64,000 nucleotides of DNA from Spirometra erinaceieuropaei (taxonomy: Eukaryota; Platyhelminthes; Cestoda; Diphyllobothriidea; Diphyllobothriidae). The notes beneath the pieces are model-generated. The model ran no database searches. It saw nothing but the letters and a program-made list of their open reading frames with translations, and was not told where the DNA came from. Where the stretch lies: positions 1,345,045 through 1,409,044 of the forward strand of contig CACRXP010000011.1 of NCBI GenBank assembly GCA_902702965.1. Direction: 5' to 3'. Positions within the stretch are counted from its first letter, which is position 1. Every line of letters starts with the position of its first letter. The position numbers and the translations under genes were made by a program. Of this stretch, positions 1 to 15,100 are shown in pieces.

Positions 1-1
1 C

Positions 2-190
2 AGCGACTTCGTTGCGGCTGCCACGCGTGCAGCTGTCAGTGTTGTGAACGGTGACATAATGGCCATAAACCCTGGAGAGACTCGAAAACAACAAATGTTC
101 ATCTGGAATAACATGTTCTTTTCATTGGGCTTCGATGTAAAAGACCACTACAAAGAATTAGGGGGTGAGGCTGCCGCATACGTTGCCACA
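2..190 (+). CDS. CLUH: CLU homolog, first visible exon
   Basis: This exon encodes 63 residues of the CLU domain, including [18 protein letters not shown] and [15 protein letters not shown], which align directly with the animal CLU family. It ends in phase 0 at a gtgagt donor. The exon extends left of the window. Confidence 0.96.
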
Positions 191-3100
191 GTGAGTGAAT
201 TTCAATTAACTTCCGCTGTGCTCAGGCACTCTTATATTTTTTAATACCACTGTCCCACCTTACTGCTGCGCCTAAGTAATTGTATTCTAAGTCAAAGGAA
301 AACCAACAAAGTCGGCTGTGTCCAACCTCGGGCCCGAAATGCCTGGGACACTGGCAAATTATTCCAAAAAATCGACATGCGCGCTCTAAAACACGCAACG
401 TAGCTCATATTCATGCAACATTAGCAGCTGATTTGACAGTCTTATTGTCAACGTTTGACTCGTTTGCACTTGCATACCACAACGGTATCTAACTGAACCA
501 ATTATTAATCTCTTCTGTAGTCAAATGACCTGAATGGTGTTCGTGCATACTCCCTCCTTGACCAGCCGGGTCTGTGCACGCTTGGAACAGCCATTATTGA
601 CTATCGTGGCTATCGGGTCACTGCGCAAACTATAATTCCAGGTGAGTTTTTGGAAGCATTGCCATCTGTAGTGAGATCTTTCAGCTAAACCAAAAGACCC
701 ATTTGTAATCCACATATCCAAATAACGGAGATGATTCAACCAGATATCCTTTTTCTACAATATTCCGACCAACGTTTTAAAGTAATTTTGTTGCACCCAC
801 CTGGGAGATGACAGGACTCACACTCGAACTCCTCATCCGTGACAGCAACGAATAAGTTCGGTGAATACACAAGGGACGCAGTTACTACACCAGCAGACAA
901 AATTAACAGCTTCCTCATTTAATGTACATGATAGGGCTTGCTGCGATGGCCATCTTATCATCGTGACCGAGGCGTTTTTTGCCGCAATTTCTTTGTCGGT
1001 GTTGGTGACTGACGCGACAATTACTCGGCGATGTGGTTCATCAATATTGTCACTGGAGGTAATATTCGCCCGTGCGCTTCCCGGGCGACAATTTACTATG
1101 TTCAGGCAGTCTTGGCATTGAATTTGGAAAGAAAGCGGCTGACGGCTTCCTGGGCGTTCTTGTCTCACGGAAACGCGCGCCGACATTCGCAGCCAGTGTA
1201 GTTTGGTCTCGTCTGTGCACGCACGAGTTTCACGGGCAGCCGTTCATTCTGTGAATCCCTCGAAGGTATTGTCGTCTACCAACATTGACTTCCAGTCCAT
1301 CGCAGTGCTGTTTAATGTGCCGATAGAGCGCGCTTGCACAGCTAAGTTTTTTGGCCCGCCAAGTGGTTGCTGCTGAGGCTGAGTGCTTGCATCGTCTGTC
1401 GTTTTTTCTAAATACCGGTTTTTGGGCCTCCACGATCTTTTTGACTGACAAAAAGACCAAGGTAGGTAGTCAGGTTATTTTCCTCCTCCATCGTGGATTG
1501 GAGGATGTCATCACTTGATTCCATCCGATGCCAACGAAGGTAATCACTACATACCCAGTCAAAAATTTCAGCGCGTGGATATGGAAGAGCATTGATTCCA
1601 GCTGTTTCAAGACCGTCTCGCTTGTGAGCTCAACGATCACCGGACTTATTCACGTACCTCTCGTACGGTCGTAGTTTATATCACCAAACGATAACTAGAT
1701 CCTTGTTGCGGACTGGGGCTTCTGGACAGGACAGTCTGCCCCTAGAAGGCCAGGTGATTACTGGAGCATCGCCAGTTCTGTGCCCAACGGGAATCTAATC
1801 CCATAGAAATGTTGACACGCGAAATAGCTTTCTGTTACGGAAGTGGCTGAGGGCCGCTGTTGCCTTTGAATAAGTTTGACAAGTGAGATGTTTTACTACT
1901 AGCTTACTGTCTCATCTGCGAAATGTTAATTCGAACAGAACGAAGGTGGCGAAGTATGCAGGCTTTAATGATGTCACTCATTTAATGACCTATTTAGTCG
2001 TCTGCAGTCATTGGATAATCACAAACTATCAGTTCGGTAGTAGAACAGCCCAGGGTACCTAAACGGAACATGTACATAAATAGTAAGGAATTTTGTTTGG
2101 ACATGCGGGTAGGCCTAGTTCGAAAGGTGGGAAGGGCTGATAGGGGGAGGGAGTTTTGATTACAACGGAGACTAGTCAAGCGTGGCGGGGGCTACATGAG
2201 ATGAAACATTAGCCAATCACGTTGGAACTGGGGAAACAAGACGGAACGGAGTTATTTCTCTTACTGACTCTTAAATGGAGTGTGACTGAGTCAAGTGGTC
2301 CAACTGTTTACACAGTTCTGCTTTCTTCCGTATTGCTGCGGCCTCTGAATAGCGCAGGAGGCTTCCAGCCCTCGCCTGAATTAGAACCTTGGACGCTGCT
2401 GTTGTGCGGTTGAGTTCCTTTGCGTTGTGTTTTCTATTCCTTGCTCAATTTCGGTATATGTATAACCAATCGAGTTACCAACCACCTTTGCATGCACTAG
2501 GTATATTTGAATCTGCAATTACCTGTCAATTCATAGGTACAGTGTGATTTAACGTGCATAGGCAAGGAATCCTGAATTGGCCTCATTAGAATAGTTGTTG
2601 TGGCGCTTAGGAGCGACAAGTTAAAGACGGTGATGACCCTTCAGTCGTGTGCCAGAGCCATCACTTTATTATGTTTGATGTAGTGTCGCCCTTGAAAGGG
2701 AAGTGGATACTAATAGGCTTTTTGTCGTGGACATCTCTGATGGAATTTCCGCTCCAGGATGGAGATATTTATCGGCAAATTTCTCCGGACACCCACTCCT
2801 ACAAAATAGAACTTTGACGAAATTTCTCTCGCAATCGATTGTTTTTAGAAAGCAAATTATAGTAGCTCGACTGAACAGTTTACGCGCTTTTCCACACAGG
2901 CGGTGACAATGTTTTTTTTTTTTTACCAAAAAGTGTTCACATTTCCGGCTAAGTTCGACTCGGCCGTCCGCTACTTGCACTGCCGTAGTGTGTTTGTATG
3001 CACCAGAAGTTTAAACTTCCGAAAACCTACTCAATGCAGTCCATAATTTACGTTACGTTATAAATAAGCTTGTTTGTCCTCCATTCTTCCGCAATATATA

Positions 3101-6100
3101 TTCGATGTTTTTCTTTTCGATGTAACTTCTTTCGTAAACCCGAGAACAACCATTTTTCCACCCCTTACATAACAGTCGTTACCATCGGCCGAGATTAGTT
3201 TTCCCATTCCGAAGAAGCATCTTGTCAATTCATGGAACGAGGCGTGTTACGTAGGTTTTGCGTCAGCCATGGAATGAAGTAGAGGTCGCATTGCCCAGCG
3301 TAGTCCCGCTTTCAGCAACCTTCCTGTCCAAAACGTTATTTTCTCACCAAACTGTCCTTTATGTTCTTTAACCAAAAGTGGAACTGGGAACCAGTGCGCA
3401 CACACGCCCTTCAAATCGACCAAGTTCGATTCTCTTATCCTCATCCGCACCCCGCCCTTAGACTAGGCAGTCAGCTCCCAAGGCGGAATTACTTCCTGGT
3501 GAATTTACACCTCACAAAGGATAGAATAATATCTTGCCTCGCAACCGGTTCGGTAACAGTTCCACCGTCGTTACTTACGATTTCCATTGTATGTCCCACA
3601 GCATCGTAGGCGGAGGGTTGGTGGCTTGCGCGTGAATTAGTTTGTAGTGATGGTGGACTTGCATTGCATCTATCGCACTTTCTCATTCCCCATCCATCTG
3701 AGCCCGATTTCAAGAAGACCGGTGGCAGGATCAGTCGCAGTGGCCAAAAAATCGAAACAGTGCATCTGCGCATGCCACACATTTGATCCGCGCACGATAA
3801 ACCAGTTGTCACGAAGACAACGAAGGAACGGCTTGGATTCCTACTGAGTGAGGGTACCATAAAGACCACATTTAAAAGGGGCTATTGCAACGTGACCTTG
3901 CGTTCTAAGAGGAGGACCAAGTTATGTCATCAGTTGGCAACCTTCTAAGCCACGGCTTCAACCACACCGTGATAGTTTAGAAGTGTGTCAGATCGTTTGT
4001 AGTGAGGAATATGCGCCGGGCGCCATGGAGACGGAGTCCCCGGAGTCAATCTACCTCCCATCTGCCGTGCATCGGTCCATCGTCCGAGCAGGTCAGCCAT
4101 CTGATCTATGGATTGGGCGCAGTGGCCGATAGAACCAGAGGACCCCTCTTCGCATGCCACACATGACCTGTCCCCGCACAACATTCCAGGATTTCACACA
4201 ATGGGTGTGAGCTGCTCAGATCTCATGCGTTAGAGTAGCATATAAGACCACATGGAGGAGACGAGGCGGTTCGCTAATGTGACGCTGGTCGCCGAATTAT
4301 GGATGGACAGACAACAGTGAGATCCTGCATATCCTAAATTCCTCTTCGATAATTTACTTCTCGGATAAAATTGGATGAAATTGTCGACTATTCGACTATT
4401 GTATTCTGTACTTTCGTTTTTCGGCGCGCTGCATGACTTATGGAGTTGTTTAAGGGGTGTGAAATGAGTCGGATCGCCACCCTTGCTTACTGTTATTTTT
4501 TCTTTGGGTAGCTGAACTGATTAAGCAGCTATTGATGCGCATGCTGCGAATCCATAAACTATAAAACATTTTTTGAGGACCCTTTCGAAACGCGTGCTCT
4601 AATTTTTGACGTGAGATGAACATTACAGAATCCAAAACCGTAAAGGAGCGCTGAGGGCGGGCGCAGCCATATTTTCTGTCAGTGCTGACGTTTGCGGTTT
4701 TTCGATTGTCCCCATCAGTGAATGTTATCGGCCGCCAAAGCTGCTTGGTGAAGTTCGCACTCTATGCCTTGCTTCGTCAAAGGTGGCGCTCGCGAATATT
4801 GGCAGACGCCAACATTCCTTAGCGCCGTCTCCACTTGTCTGAACCTCACATTCGCTCCTTCGCCTCCGTACACCTGTGAATTTTAATGTGCAGCCATGTC
4901 TTATGTCAACCGGTAAATCGCCTCGAGTTTTAATTGTTTACCCTTTCCATTTCGTAGGGATTCTCGAAAAGGAGCAGGAACAGCTCGTTGTCTACGGGTC
5001 CATTGACTTTGGCAAAACTGTGGTGGACGATGCCCGATACCACGAACTCTTGGGTAAAACTGCCAAGAACCTGCGAATTCGACCTCATTAGTACGTATCC
5101 ATGTTCCCCCTTTTGACCTCGGGTCCTTGCTTTTGGTGAAGACCTGAGCCTGTGTCTTTGTCGTTCCGTTTGAAAGACTAAATTGCATATTTCACGCGTA
5201 GATGAATGAATACCATTGTTGACTGTGAGCTGTGCAACTAGACTCGCATTTAAGATGCCGGACCGTTTTCGGGCGTCAACGCCTCCAGACTGGCATTCAC
5301 GCGCGGAAGATTACGTTAGGAGGACGGATTTTTACGCTTCTTGGGTCGTGTTCTCTGTGTGAGCTCACAGTTACTGACTTGTGTACGAGAAACTTGCCAT
5401 TGTAGCCTCACTTATCCTTTGCACATCCTTTTTCATGCGCATAGGTAGCATAGGGTGGGACATTTTATAGGGCGAGCAGGCGAGCATGCATGGGCCACTT
5501 TTCTGATGTCGTGAAGTTGATATCCTTCAATCCTGCCGGTCTACTCGATCTTGCGAGTGAAGAACGGACTTGGAGGCATTTTTGTGCAGACTGCAGACAG
5601 TCGTTGCAGGCCAAAGTTGTTCAGTTACCAGTCACCTTCGACCGCAGGTGCGTTTGCTCCAAAGCCTACAGGAAACACTTATTTTTGGCATCGACATCCG
5701 AGAAAAAGACTGTACTGCAAATAGTTACGTAAGGATTATCTAGTACGAGAACCAATTTGGCTTACGTCCTGCTCTTTGCCGATCCCGCCATCGAATACTC
5801 TGCCCGCACGCTTATCAGCCGTGATGACAAGCGTTCTCTATGTGCCGGGGGCTAACTTAATTTTTTGAGCTCGCTTGTATTAGACGCCTGGACTGAGTTT
5901 TGAGCATGCTTAAAAGCTGTGTGTGAGGTTGAACTGTTACATCTAAAGGCACAAACCAGATGACCAGATTCCGACTTTAACAAAACATCGTCTTAGTCTG
6001 CCAATCAACAAGATTAGACGAAGGCCATACACAACACCGTGCACTTGTAAAGACATTTAGCGAACTTGGTTCAGCCGACAGCATATTTCAGGGTGGTCGC

Positions 6101-9100
6101 ATCCTATTGCAGTTGATCGGCGCAGGCTGCAGAGTGCAGTTGACAGGTATACTTCACATCTACCTGTTTCATCATTGCACATCGTGGTCCACACGCCACA
6201 TGGAAACTGAAGTCAGAAACTGCCTATCAGACTGTGTTGATTGTTAGTTTTTATACTCCTTTCTACCGACCATAATTTGTTTCTTCTTGTCCACTTTAGT
6301 GTTGTAGACCAGTCTGGCAAGGAAATCGAACTTCTTTCCTCCGTCGATTGCAAGGGTATCATCGGTAATGACAACCGGGCATATATCCTCGACCTCCTCC
6401 ACACCTTCCCTCCAGACGTCAATTACCTGGGCGGTGCGCCCGCAAACATCCGCCCCGTCCTCAGTCCGGCTATGACTGCGCTGGGCTACCCCTACACCCA
6501 CAGGCACCTTCTGCCTAGCCTCCGCCAGGAACTTCTCGACGCCTTCTGCGAGTGAGTAGACCTTCCTGACTCAACAGGGAGACTTCGTGACACACTATAC
6601 CACCACCCTTGGACGCTCGTTTCATTGTTAACTCGATGCTCTTAGGTTTACGACAGGCGTCAAAGTTCTTTGTGTGTTTTAAGCTGGAATGGTTTACTTG
6701 AGTATGACGGCAGCACGGGTTAGCGTGAGGCATGATTCCGAGTCTCTTCTTGTACAGTAATATGTTGACTGTCAGCGTAAAATCCTCCCAACCAGTTATG
6801 CGAGTCGTGCGCAGGGAAGAAAAATACTCGAGAGGTGTGTGTTTCTTTCGTCGGCTCTCGATGTTTGTGTAAATTTAATTACACTTCATGGAGGAAATGC
6901 GTAGAATTCTCATCTGTGGAATTCACCTCTAGCTGAAGTCCACTTAAGCACTCTTGCGGCTGTGCTCCAAAAATCATCAGGTTTTGCCGTGCAGAGAGCA
7001 CTATATCTTAGTGCAAGTTTTTGATTTTCGGGTCAGCACGAAGGCAGGCAGTCCTCGCACCATCAGCTAGTCGAAAAAATCGTCCGAGATCCGGTTTTTG
7101 TTGTGACAACCGCTCTGACCTCGTACATTCCGTGAGATGCCTTATGAAATACCGCTTCACTTCGAACTCATTGCTTTCAACCGAAACTCCTTCCGGGGAC
7201 GACTTTCGTTAGCGAAAACTGGACGGAAGCCCATGAGAAGGGGAATCTTTGCAATGGTTGACATTTTATTCTTTGCATATGCCTTTGACGAAACGACCGC
7301 AGAAATTTGCCCGGAATCGTTTTTGATACTCATGTGCAGGAGAGAGATGGCCTGACTGGTGTATTGTTGCCTTTCGAGTTCCGAGTCGCCAGTGTCCGGT
7401 GTGTCCAGCGGGTGTGTTCGAAACAGGCTTTCATGATTAAGTTGTTTAGCAATGCAACTTTGCATCACGAAGTCGTAGTCCTTATCATAGGCGCCGTAGG
7501 CTCACCACTTCCCCCACCCTGACATCCCGCATCTCCGAAATCTCAGGGTCTCACTGGAAAACCCGCGACCCAATATGGTCCGTGTGTTTTAGGATTTGCA
7601 GCTTGCTTTTGTTGATTTAAAAGTGTTTTTTTCTAAGATCCTATTGCCGGGCATTCAGAAGTTTCAATAAAACTGCGTCGGATTAATTTCACTATTAATG
7701 GGCTTTGATTGATAAGGACTGTTTAAGGTAACCACAATTTTTTTTCTGCCCCACCCTAGATCACGGCACGACACGTTCCTTCGTACGGCTGCCCGCGAGC
7801 TCCAAACTTTGAGGGCCTCCAAAGCAAACTCCGTAAAGGTGCGTTTGGCGAATATTTGGCTACATATTTGCATTAGCAGTTGAAGATCCGGGGCTTGAAC
7901 GCCTGACGTCGCATTAGTGGGTCGGCCTCTGAAATAATTGTCCCACACTTTAATACTACTGTAAAATTGTTCGGGTGTGACGGCACGCCTGGGGGCGGCT
8001 CAGGCAGCGCCAACAACCTGCGCCCTCTCCCACATGCGGTCTTCCTGACTATGCCTTGGCAGCGAGCCCAGTCGGGGGAGAAGGGAAGAGTGCGGTAAAT
8101 GCGACGCTATTCTACTATCAATATGAACTAATTCACGCGCAAGTCACCGTGCCTGCTTTCAGCCTGCTGTGGAGCACACGGTGGACATTGTCGGAATCGA
8201 CGGTCGAACTGTCACGGTTAGATTGTGACATTTGAATTACGCACAATCCGTTTGATTGGGCTTTGGGACTCACTTGACAGCATCCACTCCGACACTCGGT
8301 AACAACATTCCGCCTATATCATGCGCCGCTGTGCGGCTGCTGGTTGGGCTTGAGAGAGAGCCCGTAAGGCACAACGGAACGAGTGAGTTCCGTATGAACG
8401 ATCGGTGAGCGCTCCTCTACCATAGCATCCACTCCTTCCATCAGCATTCTTTCACAGCACCTATTTAAGTCGGCATTTCACTCGGGACTCTGATAAAGCC
8501 TTACCTCCAGCTGTCATAAGTTTTTTTGCATTAAGACGATTTACTGAGAAAATTTTTCGTGATCGCAGATCACACTAATACTTCCCATAGATGCTTTCCT
8601 ACAACCCGCATGTCGTGTCCGACGGGGACTTCCACTATGCCAGGGGAACAATGGTGATTTACATATGAAATTGGCAATGATATGAAACCTTTGCACGGTA
8701 TCTATCAGGCTCTGCACGCTCAAAATGCTTTACTAGCAAAGCCATTCTTTTATGAGTGCTTTCCACTGTCGCTTTTCATTGCGTTCATTGAGTCGAAAGC
8801 TGATAGCCGATATGCTGCCTGATAGACAGCCCAAAAACTTCTCGGCGGTTGTAATCAAGGCCTACAAACATTGTTTAGTCTCCGAGACGGGGAAGCTCGG
8901 TCTTTGTGTTTGACTAACACCCCTATAACCGGGGGAAGCTAGATCGACTCTGGGGACCCCGTCCCCTTTGCACTTTAGCACATATTCCTCATTATTACCA
9001 AAATGACGCGCTTTCAAACTATCACGTTGCGCTAATAGCCGCGGCTTGGAAGGCCGCCAGCTGACGGGATGGGCCAGTCCCTCAGGACGGGAAGTTGGGC

Positions 9101-12100
9101 CGCAATGGCTCCTCGCTGTGGTTTTATGGCGCTTCTATTCAACTGGGCCGCCCTTATGTGTTCTGATACGTACGTGCGGGACCAGGTCGCGTGTGTCACG
9201 CGTAAACTGGCTCTTGACTCTGACAGCGGGCCTGATTGGGTGAGGAATGAGAGTGCGGTAGAAGCAGCGCAAGCCTGCCTTCACTTTAAAATGTCCTGCG
9301 TGCAAGTCACCGCCCCTGCGCCTGCCACACACTACGGGGCACACGGCGGACGTCGCCATTCGCGGCGGCCGCACTGTCATAACCGGATTCTAGGTGTCGG
9401 GCAGCTGATTTATGTCCGTTCACAGGCCTATGAATTACCTAACCGCTGTTCTCCCACCCATTTTAATCCTTGCTAGCAGACTTGACCTCAATTGTTCTTG
9501 TATAATTTTGCAAGCCTGCGAAGTGCTTAAGTAACAAATTACTGCTGTCTCACAAGTACGGATGTTTCGTACTTTTTGAAACACAAATAATACATATCCA
9601 AAGCCGTCTGGGGCGTAGTTAGCTTACTTTCTCTCTATCGCGTGCACTGTTGTCGTAGGCCGGCAGTTCCCATCGTTGACATGCCGTATAAACCCCTTTA
9701 CTTCAAAATTTTGAAAGTTTTATCGTGATCCGGTAGAAACCATTCAGTTCATATTACCTTCTGCAGATTGAGGAAATCCACACCAATGATGGCGAGGAAG
9801 CAGCTGTTAATGGAGATGCGATCATGCACCATGAATCGAACAACATGCTGCTTCTGAATGCCGATTCTGCAGTCAATTCCGTCCCAAAAATCGTTTTGAC
9901 CGAAAAAACTAACCGAACACTCTCCTCTTCAAATGGCACTGATAATGGGGCGATTTCGGAAGTGAAGAAGGCCGCTGAGGACATACAGCACAGTTAGTTT
10001 GTATACATTGGTTTATGTCCCTCCGACATAAGCGTAACCAGTGACTATCTTTGCGTGTTGTAGAATAATTGCATCTTGTTTCTTCTTTTCTCCATCATAC
10101 ACACTTGTATATTTGCCTTTTTTATCCCGTCGATTGTCTAAGACTAACATCACACGCCCACGCTTTCCCACCCATAATTGGGAAGTGGATTTGAGCTCCA
10201 TGCTTGGAAATTATTTCGCCTCATCAGACCATTGAATGATGCTACTGAATTTCCATTATTTGTGCGTTCGCTGGACCAAGTTGGCGCTATGTCACATGTC
10301 ACCCTCTACAATCGCTGCGACGATTCGTCATTAAGTATTTGTCCTATTGAAGTTTCTAGTCTATTCCAGTTTACGCTGGTAGGCGAAAGCTGGTCAGGTC
10401 ATGCTCAATTATTCTCCCATTTTCCGCTGACCGTCTCTGCTCACAAGCGTGGAACTGATTGTCGCATTTCTCCTTTTTTAAAAACTGCTCTATAAGCCAT
10501 CTAAGTGCGCACTTATGACGAATTTTTCCGCCTCTAGTGGAATCCGAAACGACTGAGGCGATTGGACGCTCCGCCAAGGCTCTGGGCTCTCTCTCAGACA
10601 CACATTTTGAGATCGCCTTCAACCCAGATGTATACCAGTCATCTATCACCTTCGCCAAGTCTGAGGTTAGTTGCTTCACAACTCATTGTTTCCCGTTTCT
10701 GGAATTTATTAATCAGTGCCGCAGCCGTGATCGTACCTAAGCTGCCCAGCCACACGTGACAGTCTGCAGCAGCAGATCTAGAGCTCGACTCACTCGTCCG
10801 GCGACGGAGGCCGAACACAGAAGGTCTATGTCTCAGCGAAATGTGTCGAGCCAGACTCGGAGTTGACCTCCAGGTGGGCAGCGGTGCCGGATCGAGAGCA
10901 GGAACACGTAGCTCATGAGATGGACGACGAAGAACGTGCCCAAACCACCTCAGCCGTCTTTCTTGAATGACCTGATATATCCTCGCCATGTTGTCACAGT
11001 GAGTGCGGACTATCTCATTCGAAACCAGGTCAGTGTACTTGGCTCGAAGGATGATTCTCAGGCAGTGGTAGTCAAACACCTCCAGTTTTTGTCCATTTTA
11101 CGTGCACAACTCAGCATTCACAGTCGTATAGGAGAACTGACTCGACAAGTGCCTGATGTATGCGCATCTTTGTGGCTATGGAGATATCGTGTCGAGTTCA
11201 TAGACGTTTTCTAGGCACTGTGAAAGCCCCACAAGCAGCATTTATTCGGGTGACGATATCGTCCTTACTCTGTCCATTCAGCAGTAACCTTGTCCCAAGG
11301 TACTTGAAGCTGTCTACTCCAAGTTGACAGCTGTTCTGAGGTGCTTTTTCGTTGCCAGAGATATCACTCGAGAACGGCGTTTATGGATAAGCCGGTCCAT
11401 CTAACAGCTTCATTTACCCGCGGCACAGCTTGTAGACCGCCAACTCTTAGGGCTGGCACAACGGTGTCACCAGCGTAATCAAGATCAGTTAGCCGGCACC
11501 CGAGTGCAAAGTAAACACCAATAAAAGGGTGTAGGGGCTTCCGAGAGTCAAGTCAATGGCGTAGTTTGTTGAAATGGGTCGCAGAATACAGCCGGGTCAG
11601 GCCTAATATCGGATGCTGGGATCACATGAAACTGCATAGGCTGGAGAGAGATAAAACTTTGCTGCAGAGACAGGGGGTAATTGGATGGTAATCGAGATTG
11701 ATAGTGTTCGCGTCAGCTCACGACCTTGGCCGAGTTGTCAGCAATAATACTGCCATTCACATCGCAAACAGAGTTACTCTGTGCTGTTGGTTTACCACTA
11801 ATTTAACGAATAATCCGATAAAGTTTCGACCTATCACTGACGTTTGAGGCCTGTACCACGGGTTCGCTATTTCGACCCAGTAGTTTTTGCGGTCGTCCAT
11901 AACGGCCTTCTGTCGCTTTCGGGGTTGGCGGACAGTAATCGTTGTGGGACCCAGTTCGAGCCTTCTGAGCAGATCACTGCAGATTCATCCGCGTGATCAG
12001 TCACTGCAACGCCGCTGAATTTTCTCAGCTGCTTCATAAACTGGTGACTTCGACCCTCTCTTTTGACTCACGTCACAGAGCGAGAACGAATTTCTGAAAT

Positions 12101-15100
12101 CAGGGCTTTGGCTGTTCTGGTTTGTCGTGGTTTGGCGGCATAAGGACGTTTTGCACGTGAAAACTTTGGTGCAGGTGAGAGGTGAACTTTCCGGTATTGT
12201 AAGAAGGAGGATATGACCCGTGAGCATTACCAGTCTTAGCGTCACACAACAATCTATCATGAAGTCAGCCGCAGAATCTTGAACCAACTAGAATGTAGCC
12301 AGTATTACTGGTTGTGCGGCCGTCGTTTGAATACCAGGTCAGCAAATGTTTATGGCAGTGCCGGAAACACGTGCCAGTGACACACAGGCGGTTCTGGTCA
12401 ACACGATTAATTCTCTCACCATCGTCGCCTCGAAAGCCGCCTAAAGAGGTCAATAAGGTGACCGAAGAGTTGCCGGTTCAGTCCTTCGACTAACTGTTAC
12501 ATCTACAAGTAGGTTTTCTTATCATACTGACCGACAAAAATGTTCGTAAAGTGACCTTAAATATCACATTAGCCATCCTGCCATTGACTGGTTCCCGCCC
12601 GAAACAATGCATGGCTCGCTTCTCACCAGAAGACGATCGTCACACCGCGTCTACCAGCAGGATCCCATGAGCCGCCATGGTATAGGGTGAAGTTGAAGCT
12701 TTTTCCGGAATATTGATTTCCCGAGGGTCTGAGTCGGTGATTCAGACTTCAGACAGACAGCTAACAGCCACTTTGCACTGCTGAGGACTTTTCGCTGTCA
12801 GAAGTTAGTTAGCAGGGTCCCGAAACGTCCGCACATTCCAGCACACAATGCTTCGAGTCCGTTACCGAGTGAGTAGTCCAACCCGCATACCATTGGATGC
12901 GGAGCGCGTCGTTTCCTGCGGACACTAGCCTGAGTCCTGCCGTAGAGCACAGGAGCCTTGTTCAGCATTGGACCGAACCCTGTTGGCCCGACTTCTTTGG
13001 GTTTCAAGGGCAAAACTAGTTCGAGACTTCAGATGGATTCGGGCGTACGGCTTACCTCACACAAAGGCTTCGCCTACTTGTTTCACAATTTAGCAGTTCT
13101 CTCGTTCAGGCCTCACACATTCACCAGCGTTAGGAATATGCACCGGTTTCTTTTGTGCTTCAGTGGGTTTATAAAGGAAAACCCTAGGAGCTAAGATTAT
13201 GCACAGTTTCCGACCTACATGTACCTCAGCGGACTACTGGGTTGTACAATTAAAAGCACTCCACACACGGATAAATATATACATGAGAATTTCCTTCGAA
13301 AGCGTACTGGGGAGTCGTTGTAACCTGGCTCGGTCTTCTGAACCAAGTTACTTCTGCTCATGAATTTCGGAGGTGCCGTGAGTTAAACGAATATGAATTG
13401 TTGATTGCCACGAGGACTTGCGAAATATTGGTCTTCACCTATCCCTATTTGCCACTTATTTCAATTTCAGGGCTAGGTCACGACATAGAAGAAAGCCTGT
13501 CCAGTGTACGCGTGTCCCAACCATTTGGTGGTCTCAGTCTAACCAGATTTCATTAAAATACTTACATTTTTTACGGTATCGAAGCCCTGCTACGCAGGTC
13601 TGACGCCCTGTCACCGTCGACATTAGTGGCCTCAGAGGACAAGCCCCATGTCACGCATGCGACATGCGTCTAGGTAAAGGCTTTGGGTTCCGTCAGCGAC
13701 TGTGTACAGCCCCACCTATCCTTGACCCGACCATCGGTTGGGCTTATAAATTAGGAAGGAGACCAATAAAAGGGAAGGGGAGAGATCAGTCCTCACAATG
13801 GACAGTCGAAGGGCGCTAAAAGTCGTAGCTTGGAAGGCTGCCAACTGACGACAAAAGTCTGTTCCGCGGATACGATGGCCTGGCAGCTGTGGCTCCTTAT
13901 TGTAGATTTTATCGCAACTCCCCAATGGGAAATCCGAAACCCTTCTGTCGAAGTCCAATTTGTTGTGTGTTGCCTGCACAAATGTTGGTTTGATCCCGTT
14001 GGCTTTGCTTCCCCATTCCAAAGGCCAAAACACACTGAAAATTGCTCGATTATTTACAGCAGAGCCAGGGTGGTACCTATCATGAGATTTTCATTGTTCT
14101 TTTCCCGATTGTCGACGGTGAGGTTGCCATCTTCGTGCAATCGATCCTGACTTTACTTCATGCATTCCCTGGTGGGGGGGGGGTCGTTGGGTTCCGCCAT
14201 CCCCCTATCACGGACCTTGATGATTGTCGGGCTGTTTCGGACCGCCATAGTCGAAAGGTGACGATAGATTTACCTAGACAGAAAGTTTGTTTGAATGATA
14301 CCTCAGAAGCTTTTTAGAAGTCGACTCGGAGTCTCGAGTCAACAGACTACACTTTTACAATTCTAACACTGTTTAGTTTTTGTCTCGTGCTTTGTCGGCT
14401 GAACACAAATAACTGCGCATCCCCTCTCCTCCCTAGGAGATCGCCGTCAAGAAGGATGAGAAGCTGGTGTGCGAAGTCTGCGAGTTCCTTGTCCTCACCC
14501 AAATCCCGGCCTTTATTCAGGACTGCCTGGCCTTCACGGTTATGCCACAGGACGGACGCGCCCTTGTTGAAACACTTCACCAGAGGTAAACTAGGTGGTT
14601 TTCCTTTTCTCCTTCCAGTACTGGTTTTGTGTGCGCTTGTGTTCAGTTGGCCAGTAGTGCTCGTTAATAATTCATTTAATGGACCCTCTGGACCTGAAAT
14701 TCCCCCGTTGAGAAGCCCCTCTGATTGTGCTGCTTACAGCATAATACGCGATTGTCATTGTATTTCGTGGCTGACCCTCCATAGTGGAAAGATCCATTGA
14801 CATAGACCTTGATCGAGACCCAATTGTTTTGTTTTTACCTTCTCATGGGGATTCAGTCTAAAATCCACAACAGCTTCCGGCGTTTCTTATCCGAGCCGAC
14901 AACATTCGTAATCCGATTTATATGATAAAAGCAAGGCTATAGAAACAAACATTCGATGGAAGGAGGCGAATTAAAAGGACCTTTGATTGTTTTTCATCCC
15001 TTGAGTAATGTAGGCGTCTTGACACATTTTGTGCACTTATTTTCCGTCGAGTCACACATACATTTGAAGACCCACTGCCTTTCTATGTCACTGGTAAATA

